Part shown: positions 16,864-26,292 of the stretch, piece by piece | Layout of the letters: each line of letters opens with the position of its first letter | How positions within the stretch are numbered: the first letter of the stretch is position 1 | Assembly (NCBI GenBank): GCA_039810245.1 | Contig: JBDHWQ010000012.1 | Span: 39,320 to 103,319, forward strand | DNA length: 64,000 nt | Source: CALDSL01 sp039810245 | GTDB taxonomy: Bacteria; Chloroflexota; Anaerolineae; Anaerolineales; Anaerolineaceae | Reading direction: 5' to 3' | Notes under the pieces: model-generated | What the model saw: only the letters and a program-made list of their open reading frames with translations | What the model was told of the DNA's origin: nothing | The model's database searches: none | Translations under genes and position numbers: made by a program

Positions 16864-19436
16864 GCGCCGACCGTCCTGTTTCCAGAGTAACGGCGCGCAA
16901 GTTGAGCGGTTTCTGGGCGTTCAGCGCCCTGGTGGCGCTGGTCTGCACCGGTTGGCTGCTCTCGATTCCCACCGAGCGCTATGCAGGCATGCCCTTTGGC
17001 CTTTCACCCATCCGCCTGAGCCTGGTGCTCGCATTGCTGGGAGCTGTTGGCATATCCATGCTGCTGGCAGCGCTGGCGCACCGCCCGGGTGCGCGGTTGA
17101 GCGCGTGGGTGGAACGCGCGCGGCTCCCGCTGGCCCTCATTAGCCTTACGCTGGCTATACCGTCTCTCTGGCTGGCGCTGCTACCGGCCAGCCAGGTGGG
17201 CGGGTATGCCACCACGCTGATCCGCGCGCGGCCGATCCTGTCCTACCTGGCCGCGGTTAGTGGCGTGGCATCGCTGGCGCTCGCCGCCTGGCGCTATGGC
17301 TGGCAGCCACGCGGCCCGGGTACAGCATTACGCGGTTCGGGTGGCATGTTACGCGTGGCCGGTGGCTTGCTGCTGGTGGGTATGGCGCTGCTGGCATTCA
17401 TGTTCCTCAGCGGGTATGGTGTCGCTCCCGACACGCAAGGCTGGAACACCCCCAGCGTGCCGGTCAGCGCGCTGCAAATGCTGGGCGTGCTGCTGGCAAT
17501 GCTCGGGTTGGGCCTGGCGTTAGGGCCGGCAGCCTGGCGCAGCGCGGAGCGCTGGACGATCGCCGATACGCTGCTGGCGACGGGTATGTGGCTGGCCGCC
17601 GCCATTCTCTGGAACGCGGTACCCCTGCCGGCCGGATTCTTCGCCCCCGGCCCGTACCCGCCCACCAACGGATTTCAGCCTTTTTCCGACGCCGCGCGCT
17701 TCGATTATGCCGGGCAGCTCCTCTTGATGGGCGAACGTATCCTGGGCGGACGTTTTACCGATCGTCCGGTGTACATGGCCTTTCTGGCGCTGCTGCGCGC
17801 CACCGCCGGACAGTCGTACAACGCATCGATTTTGTTGCAGGTATTGGTATTCGCAATTGCACCGGCAGCCCTATACGCGCTGGGGCGCAGGCTGCATGGG
17901 CGCCCAGCCGGACTGCTGTTGGGGCTGTTGTTCGTGCTGCAGGAACGCAACACGATCGAAGCGACGCGCTGGCTGAACGTCTCGCACGCGCGCTGGATGA
18001 TGACCGAATTCCCGGCAATGCTGCTGATGCTGCTGGGGCTTCTGGCATTTGTGCTGGCCTATCGCCGCCGTCCATCCTGGCCCTACCTGGCGCTGTGCGG
18101 CGGCCTGCTGGCAGCGGCCAGCATGGTGCGCGCCAATCCGCTGTTTTTCTTCCTGGGCGCATTAGCCTATTGGTTTGTTACTCATCTGCGCGTGCCGCGC
18201 CAGGCCGTGCTGGGCTGTCTTGCGCTCCTGGCGGCGTTCGTGTTGTGCAGCGTACCCTGGATGCTGCGTACCCGCACGCAAAATAACGTTACGATTTTCT
18301 TCCTTCCCAAGCTGGAGAATGTTATCCAGGTGCGGTATGTCGAACAGGCTGCGCCCGATGAAGCCCATATGACGGCCCCAACCGCTCTGCCCGGCAGCGC
18401 CACACCTGCCGCGACTGCCATCCCAACCCAGCCCGCTGCTGCTCCGGCCACGACAAAAAATACGCTGGCCTTGCGCGCGCAGGTGGTTATCCGCCACAGT
18501 CTGCATACAGCGCTGGCATCGGTATTCATCCTGCCGGGCGACCCGAATTTACTCACCCTTACCAACGCGCTGCATCGGTATCCCTACACCAAAGCCGGGC
18601 TGGCTGCTCCACCAACCCGAGTGGTGGGTATGATGCTGCTCAACCTGGCGCTGATCAGCCTGGGCGTGGCAGCGGCATGGCGTGCACAGCGCTGGGCCGG
18701 GCTGGCGCCGCTAGTGTTGTTCCTGGCACTCTGCCTGTCGAACGGCGTTGCGCGTTCTTCCGGTGGGCGCTATCAGGTGGGAACAGATTGGGTGCTGCTG
18801 GCCTATTTTGCGCTCGGAGTGATCGAGGCCGGCGGCTGGCTGCTGGCCTGGTCTGGCGGGCCGCGGGCAATGCCAACTTCCCAACACGACCGCACTCCCA
18901 CAGCCTGGCGCGGCGCGGTACTGGCATTCGCCGCCACCCTGGCACTGTGCGCGGCCCCACCGCTGGCCGAACTGGCCATCCCACAGCGATCGGTGCGTAC
19001 GTTGGAACAGGCACTGGCCCAGCCCGAAGTTCAGGCGCTGCTGCCGGCCCCGGCAGAGCAAATTCTGCAATTGTCGCGCGCGCAGGGTACCGTGGTGCGT
19101 TACGGACGGCTGCTATACCCGCGTTTTTATTACCACGACCGCGGCGAGCCAAGCCCGCGCTCGGTCTACCGCCCGCGCCCTTACCCGCGTCTGGTATTCG
19201 AGATCATCTCGGATCAGGACAAATCCAACGGGGTACTGCCTGTTACGCAAATCCCGGATATCCCGAGCGGTGCCACGGCGATAATGATCGGCTGCGGTAT
19301 TCGCAACGATACGCAGGTGCACACGCTCATTATCCTGGACCCTGGCGAGCCTCGCGCCTATACGCGTGATCCACTGGCCCCGCTGGCCTGTCCCATCCCA
19401 GAGCCGGTATGCGATAACAACCACAACTGCCGCTGA
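16860..19436 (+). CDS. Large multi-pass membrane protein, GT-C glycosyltransferase-like (GT39/ArnT style)
   Basis: This 858-residue protein has about a dozen hydrophobic segments in its first ~500 residues and several more after ~570. A long loop near residues 262-310 (ending FSDAARFDYAGQ) resembles the first external loop of GT-C enzymes, where an acidic residue acts with a lipid-phosphate sugar donor, and VNPLFF/VRANP-type helix ends are also seen in that superfamily. An Ala/Pro/Thr-rich spacer lies at about 500-535, and the last ~180 residues are mostly soluble. Likely role: adding a sugar from a polyprenyl-phosphate donor on the outer face, or glycan polymerisation or ligation. The fold call is by pattern only. 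The start is ATG 16860, overlapping the previous stop. Confidence 0.6.
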   Translation: MSADRPVSRVTARKLSGFWAFSALVALVCTGWLLSIPTERYAGMPFGLSPIRLSLVLALLGAVGISMLLAALAHRPGARLSAWVERARLPLALISLTLAIPSLWLALLPASQVGGYATTLIRARPILSYLAAVSGVASLALAAWRYGWQPRGPGTALRGSGGMLRVAGGLLLVGMALLAFMFLSGYGVAPDTQGWNTPSVPVSALQMLGVLLAMLGLGLALGPAAWRSAERWTIADTLLATGMWLAAAILWNAVPLPAGFFAPGPYPPTNGFQPFSDAARFDYAGQLLLMGERILGGRFTDRPVYMAFLALLRATAGQSYNASILLQVLVFAIAPAALYALGRRLHGRPAGLLLGLLFVLQERNTIEATRWLNVSHARWMMTEFPAMLLMLLGLLAFVLAYRRRPSWPYLALCGGLLAAASMVRANPLFFFLGALAYWFVTHLRVPRQAVLGCLALLAAFVLCSVPWMLRTRTQNNVTIFFLPKLENVIQVRYVEQAAPDEAHMTAPTALPGSATPAATAIPTQPAAAPATTKNTLALRAQVVIRHSLHTALASVFILPGDPNLLTLTNALHRYPYTKAGLAAPPTRVVGMMLLNLALISLGVAAAWRAQRWAGLAPLVLFLALCLSNGVARSSGGRYQVGTDWVLLAYFALGVIEAGGWLLAWSGGPRAMPTSQHDRTPTAWRGAVLAFAATLALCAAPPLAELAIPQRSVRTLEQALAQPEVQALLPAPAEQILQLSRAQGTVVRYGRLLYPRFYYHDRGEPSPRSVYRPRPYPRLVFEIISDQDKSNGVLPVTQIPDIPSGATAIMIGCGIRNDTQVHTLIILDPGEPRAYTRDPLAPLACPIPEPVCDNNHNCR

Positions 19437-19524
19437 GCAGTCGCACTAATGATCCGCAAGGATTGATCCTTGACGGAATTTGTAATAGAATATACAAATA
19501 TTCCTTTGCATCCTGGAGAAACGT
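19437..19524 (+). promoter_or_regulatory. Promoter-like region and palindrome upstream of the DrrABC-like exporter
   Basis: This 88-base AT-rich gap follows the polysaccharide operon. Two overlapping sigma-70-like pairs are visible: TTGATC (19463-19468) with TAGAAT (19486-19491), spacing 17; and TTGACG (19470-19475) with TACAAA (19493-19498), spacing 17. The 14-base palindrome AAGGAT-TG-ATCCTT (19458-19471) overlaps the first -35 and the start of the second, as an operator would. CTGGAG lies 9 bases before ATG 19525. Confidence 0.45.
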
Positions 19525-20469
19525 ATGGCCCCCATTCTGGAAGTGCGGCAGCTTGTCAAGAAGTATGGGGATTTTGAAGCTGTGAAAGGTATTTCCTTCC
19601 ATATCGATCGCGGCGAGATTTTTAGCCTGCTCGGCCCAAACGGCGCCGGGAAAACCACTACCATATCCGTGCTATCGACCCTGTTTCAGCCCACTGCCGG
19701 CGATGTGCTGGTGGATGGTCATTCGGTGGTGCGCGAACCGATGGTAGTGCGCAATCGTATCGGCGTGGTACCACAGGAACTGGCACTATACGACGACCTG
19801 ACCGCGCGTGAGAACCTGGTCTTCTGGGGGCAGATGTATGGGCTGAGCGGGAAAAACCTGAATGAGCGCGTTTCCCAGGTACTTGAAGAAATCGGGCTGG
19901 CTGACCGCGCCAAAGAACGGATCAAGACTTTTTCCGGCGGCATGAAGCGCCGGGTCAACATTGGCGTGGGACTGCTGCATCGCCCGGCGCTGCTGTTCAT
20001 GGACGAGCCCACGGTGGGTATTGACCCGCAGTCGCGCCGCGCCATTCTGGACTCGGTCAAGGAGCTCAACCGGCAGGGCATGTCGGTGCTGTATACCACG
20101 CATTACATGGAAGAAGCGCAGGAGCTGTCTGACCGGGTGGGCATTATGGATCACGGCGAGTTAATCGCGATTGGCACGCAAAGCGAGCTGACGCGCCAGG
20201 TGGGCGAAAACGATGCGCTGTTACTGGAAGTGGTCGAGTGCGATGATCTGAACCGGCTGGCAGCCGCCGTGCAGCAAATCCCAGGGGTAGCGCAGGCCAC
20301 CACCAGCGAAAATACGCTCACCGTGCTGGCGCCGGAAGCGGAAGACATCCTCGCCCCGGTGATCACGCAGGCCAACGCGTTGAATGTAAAGGTGCATTCG
20401 GTATCGATCCAGGAGCCCAACCTGGAAGCTGTGTTCCTGCACCTCACCGGCCGCGCGCTACGCGATTGA
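19525..20469 (+). CDS. ABC transporter ATP-binding protein (DrrA/CcmA type)
   Basis: This 314-residue ABC ATPase has Walker A GPNGAGKT (37-44), the signature FSGGMKRR, Walker B LLFMDEPTVGIDP and the H-loop TTHYMEEAQ. After the ~220-residue core comes a ~90-residue C-terminal extension typical of DrrA-like drug and lipid exporters. It acts with the two ABC-2 permeases encoded immediately downstream; the gap to the first is 6 bases. It is co-directional with the polysaccharide genes but has its own promoter-like region. The substrate could be the polyketide or lipid made by the PKS operon 8 kb downstream, by analogy with DrrABC systems placed beside PKS genes. That link is inference. Confidence 0.9.
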   Translation: MAPILEVRQLVKKYGDFEAVKGISFHIDRGEIFSLLGPNGAGKTTTISVLSTLFQPTAGDVLVDGHSVVREPMVVRNRIGVVPQELALYDDLTARENLVFWGQMYGLSGKNLNERVSQVLEEIGLADRAKERIKTFSGGMKRRVNIGVGLLHRPALLFMDEPTVGIDPQSRRAILDSVKELNRQGMSVLYTTHYMEEAQELSDRVGIMDHGELIAIGTQSELTRQVGENDALLLEVVECDDLNRLAAAVQQIPGVAQATTSENTLTVLAPEAEDILAPVITQANALNVKVHSVSIQEPNLEAVFLHLTGRALRD

Positions 20470-20475
20470 GCCGCC

Positions 20476-21711
20476 ATGAAAAAGATCCTGCTGATCGCGT
20501 GGAAAGACCTGCGCCTTGCGTTCCGCGACCGCGCCGCGCTGGTATTGATGCTGGCCGCACCATTCTTGCTCACACTGGGGTTGGGGCTGGTTACCGGGCG
20601 CTTTTCCAGCACCTCCAACAGCGGGCTGAGCAGTATTCCGCTCATCCTTATCAACCAGGATGGCGGCGAGCTGGGGAATGCGCTGGTAGATGTTTTCCAG
20701 TCGTCTGACCTGGATACGCTGGTAGACCCGGTGGTACAAATTGACGCTACGGCCGCGCGCGCGGCGGTGGATGAGGATCAGACCGCCGCCGTGGTGATTA
20801 TCCCGGCCGGTTTCACCAACAGCATTTTCTCTGCCACTTCCACCCCAGTAGTGCCGGTTGAGGTATATTCCAACCCGGCACGACCCACCAGTTCGGGCGT
20901 GGTTCAGGCCATTGTGGAGGGGTTTCTCAGCCAGGTAGAACTGGGGCGCATCAATGGAACCGTTACCATAAGCCAACTTCTCGAGGGTGGTTATATTCAG
21001 CCTGCAGATGCCGCCAGCCTCGGTCGCGAGATTGGGCAGGAACCGGCCGGCGTAAACGCGCCGGTCACGCTTAGCGGCCGCACCGACGAAAACACCGCCC
21101 CGCCCTTCGACGTGCTGGCGTACATGGCCCCGGGTATGGCGCTGATGTTCCTGATGTTCACCGTCACGAACGGTGGGCGCACCATCCTTCAGGAGCGTGT
21201 TAGCGGAACCCTACCGCGCTTGCTGGTTGACCCGGTGCGGCTGTCGCAGGCGCTGGCCGGCAAAGCGCTGGGCATCTATCTGACCGGCGTGGCGCAGATG
21301 CTGATCTTGATTGGCGGAACGGCGCTGCTGTTCGGCATCCGCTGGGGCCACACAAACGCGGTGCTGGTGCTGGTGCTGGCAGCGGTATTTGGGGCTTTAG
21401 GCTGGGGCCTGCTGCTCACAGCCCTGGCGCGCACGCAGTCGCAGGTAGCCAATATCGGTTCCGCTATGATGCTGGTATTTGGCATCCTGGGCGGCTCGTT
21501 CGTGGATATCCGCTCCTTTCCGGCCTGGATGCAAACCGCCGCGCGCATCACGCCAAATGCCTGGGCGTTGGATGGATTTCTGGCGCTCGGGTTGGGTGGC
21601 GGGATGGCTGACGTGCTGCCTTCTATCCTCGCGTTGATCATCATGGGGTTGGCACTCTTTGCCATCACCGTGTTCGTTTTCCTGCGGCGTGGCGCCTTTG
21701 GGCACCGCTAA
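20476..21711 (+). CDS. ABC-2 type transporter permease 1
   Basis: This 411-residue membrane protein has the ABC-2 (membrane_3) layout: one transmembrane helix near 22-42 (LVLMLAAPFLLTLGLGL), a ~190-residue outside domain, then five to six helices from about 216 to 405. DVLAYMAPGMALMFLMFTV and the short RTILQERVSGTLPRLL coupling helix mark the return to the membrane. It pairs with the next gene product and the upstream ATPase to form an exporter. It is only partly similar to its partner, so a heterodimer is likely. The small gap to the next ATG (10 bases) supports co-translation. Confidence 0.88.
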   Translation: MKKILLIAWKDLRLAFRDRAALVLMLAAPFLLTLGLGLVTGRFSSTSNSGLSSIPLILINQDGGELGNALVDVFQSSDLDTLVDPVVQIDATAARAAVDEDQTAAVVIIPAGFTNSIFSATSTPVVPVEVYSNPARPTSSGVVQAIVEGFLSQVELGRINGTVTISQLLEGGYIQPADAASLGREIGQEPAGVNAPVTLSGRTDENTAPPFDVLAYMAPGMALMFLMFTVTNGGRTILQERVSGTLPRLLVDPVRLSQALAGKALGIYLTGVAQMLILIGGTALLFGIRWGHTNAVLVLVLAAVFGALGWGLLLTALARTQSQVANIGSAMMLVFGILGGSFVDIRSFPAWMQTAARITPNAWALDGFLALGLGGGMADVLPSILALIIMGLALFAITVFVFLRRGAFGHR

Positions 21712-21721
21712 CGAGGCATTC

Positions 21722-22918
21722 ATGCAAAAACTGGTTGCCATGCTCTGGAAAGAAACCCGGCTGCGGTTCAGCTCTCCCGCGGAATGGTTATTCTTCCTCA
21801 TCCTGCCGCTGGTATTCAGTGTCATTCTCGCGGGTGGCACTGGCGGGCAGGATGATCCGCGCATCAGCCTGCTGGTGGTTGACCAGGCGCATTCTACCCT
21901 CTCGCGCCAGTTGGTGCAGGCGCTGGAAGATACTGGTACGCTACGACCGCAGGAGCTAGAACGCGAAGAAGCCGAGCGGGAATTCCATGACCGCAATGCC
22001 GTAGCCCTTCTGGTACTGCCACCGGGCTTCACCAGCGAGGCAGTGCAGGCAGGCGAGCGCTTTGCGCTGGACCTGCGCCTGCTCCCCAATAATACCTCGG
22101 CGCTGGCCGTGCAGCAGGCGGTCAATACCGCCATCCAGCAGGTCAGCGGCGCGCTGCGCACAGCCGGCCGCAGCGTGCAGGCTGCCGAGCGCATTCGCCC
22201 ATTTACCGATAATGCCACGCGACAGGCATATTACGACGCTGCCCTGCGAGCCGCGCAGCAGGCCTGGGATTCTGCGCCCAACCGTCTCGTGGTGCGCCAG
22301 GCATCTACCCCCGACGAAGTGGATTACGATCCGCAAACCAATTCCTCGGCCGGTCAGCTCATTACCTGGGTGTTCATCCCGCTGCTGGGCATTTCCGGCT
22401 CTTTTGTGTACGAGCGCCAGATCGGTACGCTGCGCCGGCTACTGGTGACACCGACCAGGAAAGGGCTGTACCTTTTTGCCACCATCCTGAGCAACGTATT
22501 GATTGCTCTGGCGCAAATGGCGCTGCTGATCGGCTTTGGCACGCTCGTCATGAATGTGCACTGGGGCAGTTCGCCTGCCGCGCTGGCGGCGCTATTGGCC
22601 GCCGCGGCGCTGGCTGCGGCCGGCATTGGCACGGCGATGGGCGCGTTTATCAAAACCGGTGGGCAGGCGAACGGCATTGCCATCATGTCGGGCATGCTCA
22701 TGGCGCTGCTGGGCGGCTGCTGGTACCCTATTGAGCTGTTCCCGCCCGCCATCCAGAACGCCAGCCGCATATTACCCACGCGCTGGGCCATGGAAGGCAT
22801 ACTCAACCTGGCGCTGCGTGGCCAGGGCTTCGAATCGGTGCTGCCACACATCGGCGTGCTGTTGGGTTTCGCCGTGGTGTTCTTTGCCATCGGCGTGGCG
22901 CGCTTCCGCTACGAATAA
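21722..22918 (+). CDS. ABC-2 type transporter permease 2
   Basis: This 398-residue protein has the same plan as permease 1: a helix at about 20-38, a ~190-residue outside domain (about 45-235) and a C-terminal helix bundle with SFVYERQIGTLRRLL as the coupling region and GGCWYPIELFPPAIQNAS before the last helices. I use ATG 21722 because MQKLVAMLWKETRLRF is the usual N-terminus of this family; the frame stays open upstream only within permease 1. It is the last gene of the plus-strand run, ending 13 bases from the stop of the convergent flippase gene. Confidence 0.88.
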   Translation: MQKLVAMLWKETRLRFSSPAEWLFFLILPLVFSVILAGGTGGQDDPRISLLVVDQAHSTLSRQLVQALEDTGTLRPQELEREEAEREFHDRNAVALLVLPPGFTSEAVQAGERFALDLRLLPNNTSALAVQQAVNTAIQQVSGALRTAGRSVQAAERIRPFTDNATRQAYYDAALRAAQQAWDSAPNRLVVRQASTPDEVDYDPQTNSSAGQLITWVFIPLLGISGSFVYERQIGTLRRLLVTPTRKGLYLFATILSNVLIALAQMALLIGFGTLVMNVHWGSSPAALAALLAAAALAAAGIGTAMGAFIKTGGQANGIAIMSGMLMALLGGCWYPIELFPPAIQNASRILPTRWAMEGILNLALRGQGFESVLPHIGVLLGFAVVFFAIGVARFRYE

Positions 22919-22931
22919 ACGCGGACGCTGC

Positions 22932-24446
22932 CTATGCCGCGCGCCGCGCAACCCGAGCGCGCACTTTTTGCACCACGCCCCCAATCAATGCCAGGTCTTC
23001 CCCGTTCAGGGTGCGCGTCAACCATATCAAGGCGACGTAAATCACTCCACCCAGCACTACCAAGATGAATATATTGACTGGACGCAGATAATAAACTGCC
23101 ACTGACATGAGCAGCACCGAAAGCGTCATGCGCAGCATCGTGCTCAGGCCCAATCCGGGACCCAGTTCCGCGCGGAAAATGCGATAAAACATGATCGTTC
23201 CCACCAGCTCGGTGGCCACCGTTACCACGGAAGCCGCCAGAATCCCGTAGCGTGGGATGAGGATCAGGTTCATCACGACATTGAAAACCCCTTCGCTGCC
23301 ATACACCCAGGCGGCCTTGGATTCCTGCTTCATAGCGGTGGTAAAGTTACCGCAAATGGCGGTGTACATCAGCAGCGGGGTATCCCAGATCAGAATGGCA
23401 AACGCCAGGATGGCTTCGGTGAACGAAGCACCGTACAGGCGCAGGATGATCTTATCTGCCAGCACCGTTCCACCCGCTGCCAGCGGCAGACCAATCAGCA
23501 TAATGAAACGCACCGAACGGAAATACCAGGGGCGGATCGTCTCGGGGTCGAGTGCATACTCGCGCGCCATGGTAGGCACCAGCGCAGTCGTAAATGCGCT
23601 GGTCAGGATCAGCAGGCTGCGGGTGAGGGTATAGGCGGCGTTGTACCAGCCTACCAGCTCGTCGGAAAAATACCGTTCCAGGATGATTGTGTCGAAACGA
23701 AAAGCAAAGGTCAGCGATACCTGGATAAGCGCGAAGGGCAGCCCCAGCCGCAGCAGCGGTAGCCATTCGGCCGTGTGCAGCTTCATCTGCGGCGGGCGCA
23801 TATTGTTACGGATAACGTACACGACGCAAATCGCGGTCAGCACCGGTAAGTTGACCATCGAAGCGATCACCAACCAGATAAAATCTGGCCGGAGAATCAG
23901 GAAAATGGTTGCCACGACATAAAAAATGACCTGGCCCAGTACGGTGAGCAGTGAAAGCACGTCCAGGCGTTCATACCCGCCGATGATGGCCATCAACGGG
24001 GTCAGGAATGCCTGGATAAAATACGACGAGCACAAAATCCCAATCGCCAGTAGCAGCTCGCCGCTATAGCCGCGCCACATCGCGCCTACTACGGTGATGG
24101 CAATCGCCACCACCGCCAGGATCAGGCGCAGCGCTGCCACATCCCAAAACAGCTTGAGCGATTTCTGCCGGTCGCGGGCAATTTCCCGTCCCATGTATTG
24201 GGCGATGCCCATATCGCCGATAAAGGCAAAGATGCCCGTCCATGCCAGAACGACGGAATACTGACCAAAGCCAGCATCACCCAGGCGGTTGACGATAAAG
24301 ATATTGAAAATAAACGCCAGCCCGCGTAGGGTAATCTGCGCTCCCAGGCCAAAGATGGTATTGCGCAGGATCACGCGCATGGGGCTGCGGTGCGGTTTGG
24401 GTGGGGTTAACGGCGCCTCGCCCGCGGATTGCGGCTCATTCGTCAA
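22932..24446 (-). CDS. MOP-superfamily polysaccharide flippase (Wzx/RfbX-like)
   Basis: This 504-residue protein has about 14 hydrophobic helices and the family N-terminus RNTIFGLGAQITLRGLAF. It is a member of the MOP exporter superfamily that flips lipid-linked oligosaccharides. The start is TTG 24446, preceded by GAGGG 6 bases upstream and lying 11 bases inside the previous (asparagine-synthetase-like) gene. The first internal ATG (24380) has no ribosome site. A short Pro-rich cytoplasmic leader precedes helix 1. It provides a second export route beside Wzm/Wzt, so two glycans or a separate lipid-linked sugar may be made here. Confidence 0.88.
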   Translation of the reverse strand: MTNEPQSAGEAPLTPPKPHRSPMRVILRNTIFGLGAQITLRGLAFIFNIFIVNRLGDAGFGQYSVVLAWTGIFAFIGDMGIAQYMGREIARDRQKSLKLFWDVAALRLILAVVAIAITVVGAMWRGYSGELLLAIGILCSSYFIQAFLTPLMAIIGGYERLDVLSLLTVLGQVIFYVVATIFLILRPDFIWLVIASMVNLPVLTAICVVYVIRNNMRPPQMKLHTAEWLPLLRLGLPFALIQVSLTFAFRFDTIILERYFSDELVGWYNAAYTLTRSLLILTSAFTTALVPTMAREYALDPETIRPWYFRSVRFIMLIGLPLAAGGTVLADKIILRLYGASFTEAILAFAILIWDTPLLMYTAICGNFTTAMKQESKAAWVYGSEGVFNVVMNLILIPRYGILAASVVTVATELVGTIMFYRIFRAELGPGLGLSTMLRMTLSVLLMSVAVYYLRPVNIFILVVLGGVIYVALIWLTRTLNGEDLALIGGVVQKVRARVARRAA

Positions 24447-26292
24447 AGTAGGCCCTCATCACCATCTCATAGGTTATCAAAGGCGCGACCTTGCCCACCG
24501 TCCAGGGTTCATGTCCCGCCAGATGGCGGTCCATCAATGAGCGCACAAACGCGGGATCAAACATTCCGCGCTGTGCCGCGCTGGGCGAAAACAGGATATC
24601 TTCGGCCCATGGCCGCAGTTCATGCCGCAGATAATTCTCATAATCGGCATACAGCGTGCTGCGGCGTGGGAACAGGTTGAGCCGCTTGAGCGCGCGAACC
24701 GCCGTACGCTGCGCCTGGTAGGGGATGCGGTGCACGGTGGGTAAAAATTCCTGCTTATCGTAGGGAATGTAAGCCAGCCGGGGCATTTCGCGCGTGATGA
24801 TGGTGCGGTACAGCCATTGATCGCCACGAATCTTCGGCGGCAGCGAATAGATATAATCGATCAGGCTGTAATCCCAGAATGGGAAGCGCGCTTCCAGCGC
24901 TGAGCGCTGGGTCTTGATCATGTTGCCGGTAAAGCGCCAGCAGTGGTTGACGATATAGAAATATTCGGCGGCGTATTCCTTGCGGTAGCCCCAGAAACGC
25001 GAAAATTCCCCTCGCAGCGAGTCCAGCGCCAGCCCCTGCGCCTGGCGCCCAAACTCCGGAGTGAATAGCATACGCTCTTCTGCGTCAGTCAGTCCGGGCC
25101 AGGTATATGCGCTGGTAAACTGCTGGTAGGTGCGCAGCGCCACCGTCCATTCATCCACCGGGTTGTTATAAATGGCATTGACGTGATCCGAATGGCCCAT
25201 CACTGTGCCGCCATCCCAGCCACTCAGGTTGCAATCCATCCATTCGCGCAGCGGCTCCAGCATGGTGATACCATGCATGTGCATCCAACCGTGGAAGCCT
25301 TCCGTGAGACGCAGGTGCAAATCCACGTAGTCCAGCACCCAGCGTCCATCCTGCAGGTTGAACCAGTGATGCCGGCTGCCGGCTGCGTGGGCGATCTGCC
25401 CGGCATACACCACATCGCGGCTGGTGCGCGTGCCAAACGAGGCGGTGACTGGCTGCGAGCCGGGCGGCATCAGCCCCAGAAGCGCGCGTGAATCCAGCCC
25501 GCCGCTGAGGAAGATGCCCGGGCGCACCCCATTCGAGAGGCGGGCAACCGCCTGGCGCAGCAGCGTCCCGGCCTCATCTACCGCCTGCTCAAAGGAAATA
25601 TTGGGGCGTTCGGGCAGCTGGTCGAAGTCCCAGTAGCGGCGCAGGCTCCAGGCGCCCGTTTCCATGTCAAACACTGCGCTGCTACCATACGGAAAGAGCG
25701 AAATGCCCTCATGAAAGGTGCGCGTTCCCAGCAACTGCTGGAAGCGCACGTATTGCGCCGTAGCGACCACATCCGGCGTGCGTGGCATCCCCGGAGCGCA
25801 CAATACCCCTTTGACCTCGGGCGCGAACACCAGCCGGCTGGCGGAAACACTGTAATAATGCGGGTACAGACCATAGCGATCGTTGGCCAGCACCAGCCGG
25901 CGCCGGGCCGGGTCATAAATGGCAACAAAAAAGGCCCCTTCCAGGTGGGCGGCGAAGTCCAGGCCGAATTCATGATAGGCGGCCAGAACAATTTCCGGAT
26001 CGGTGAAACGTTTTGCCCCTGAGTCGCGTTTTAATGTATGGAGCAGCGTCCCAGTCTGGTATAGCTCGCCGCACATCCACAGGCGCGCATCCGACCCCAC
26101 AGACGCAACCGGCTGCGGTTCCGGGTTGAAGATTCCGATCCCAACCCGGCCGATGCCGGCGCGCGCATCATCCGCCATCCAGGTATCCGTGTGATACCAG
26201 GCGCGGTGCGACAGGCGCGCGGCGCAGCAATCAAGGAAAGCGCGCGTATCTGTAGGGTGGGATGTATCTATGAGGCCAAAGATGCCAGACAT
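24436..26292 (-). CDS. Asparagine-synthetase-like amidotransferase with degenerate glutaminase half
   Basis: This 618-residue protein has the AsnB architecture. The N-terminal Ntn-type glutaminase-like domain spans about 1-215 (with DRYGLYPHYY at 138-147 and APEVKGVL). The C-terminal PP-loop ATPase carries FLSGGLDS (261-268). The chain begins Met-Ser-Gly-Ile-Phe-Gly, so the catalytic Cys is Ser (TCT codon). The usual Asn-Gly-Glu oxyanion motif reads Cys-Gly-Glu (74-76), and HRGPD is missing. Glutamine hydrolysis is therefore unlikely. The synthetase half may use ammonia or another nucleophile, as in beta-lactam-synthetase-like relatives. In polysaccharide loci AsnB homologues amidate uronic acids, which fits here. 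It overlaps the flippase gene by 11 bases. Confidence 0.88.
   Translation of the reverse strand: MSGIFGLIDTSHPTDTRAFLDCCAARLSHRAWYHTDTWMADDARAGIGRVGIGIFNPEPQPVASVGSDARLWMCGELYQTGTLLHTLKRDSGAKRFTDPEIVLAAYHEFGLDFAAHLEGAFFVAIYDPARRRLVLANDRYGLYPHYYSVSASRLVFAPEVKGVLCAPGMPRTPDVVATAQYVRFQQLLGTRTFHEGISLFPYGSSAVFDMETGAWSLRRYWDFDQLPERPNISFEQAVDEAGTLLRQAVARLSNGVRPGIFLSGGLDSRALLGLMPPGSQPVTASFGTRTSRDVVYAGQIAHAAGSRHHWFNLQDGRWVLDYVDLHLRLTEGFHGWMHMHGITMLEPLREWMDCNLSGWDGGTVMGHSDHVNAIYNNPVDEWTVALRTYQQFTSAYTWPGLTDAEERMLFTPEFGRQAQGLALDSLRGEFSRFWGYRKEYAAEYFYIVNHCWRFTGNMIKTQRSALEARFPFWDYSLIDYIYSLPPKIRGDQWLYRTIITREMPRLAYIPYDKQEFLPTVHRIPYQAQRTAVRALKRLNLFPRRSTLYADYENYLRHELRPWAEDILFSPSAAQRGMFDPAFVRSLMDRHLAGHEPWTVGKVAPLITYEMVMRAYFDE

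Noticed and set aside
24378..24380. ATG 24380 as the flippase start
   Set aside because: It has no Shine-Dalgarno; the upstream TTG has GAGGG at good spacing and overlaps the previous gene.
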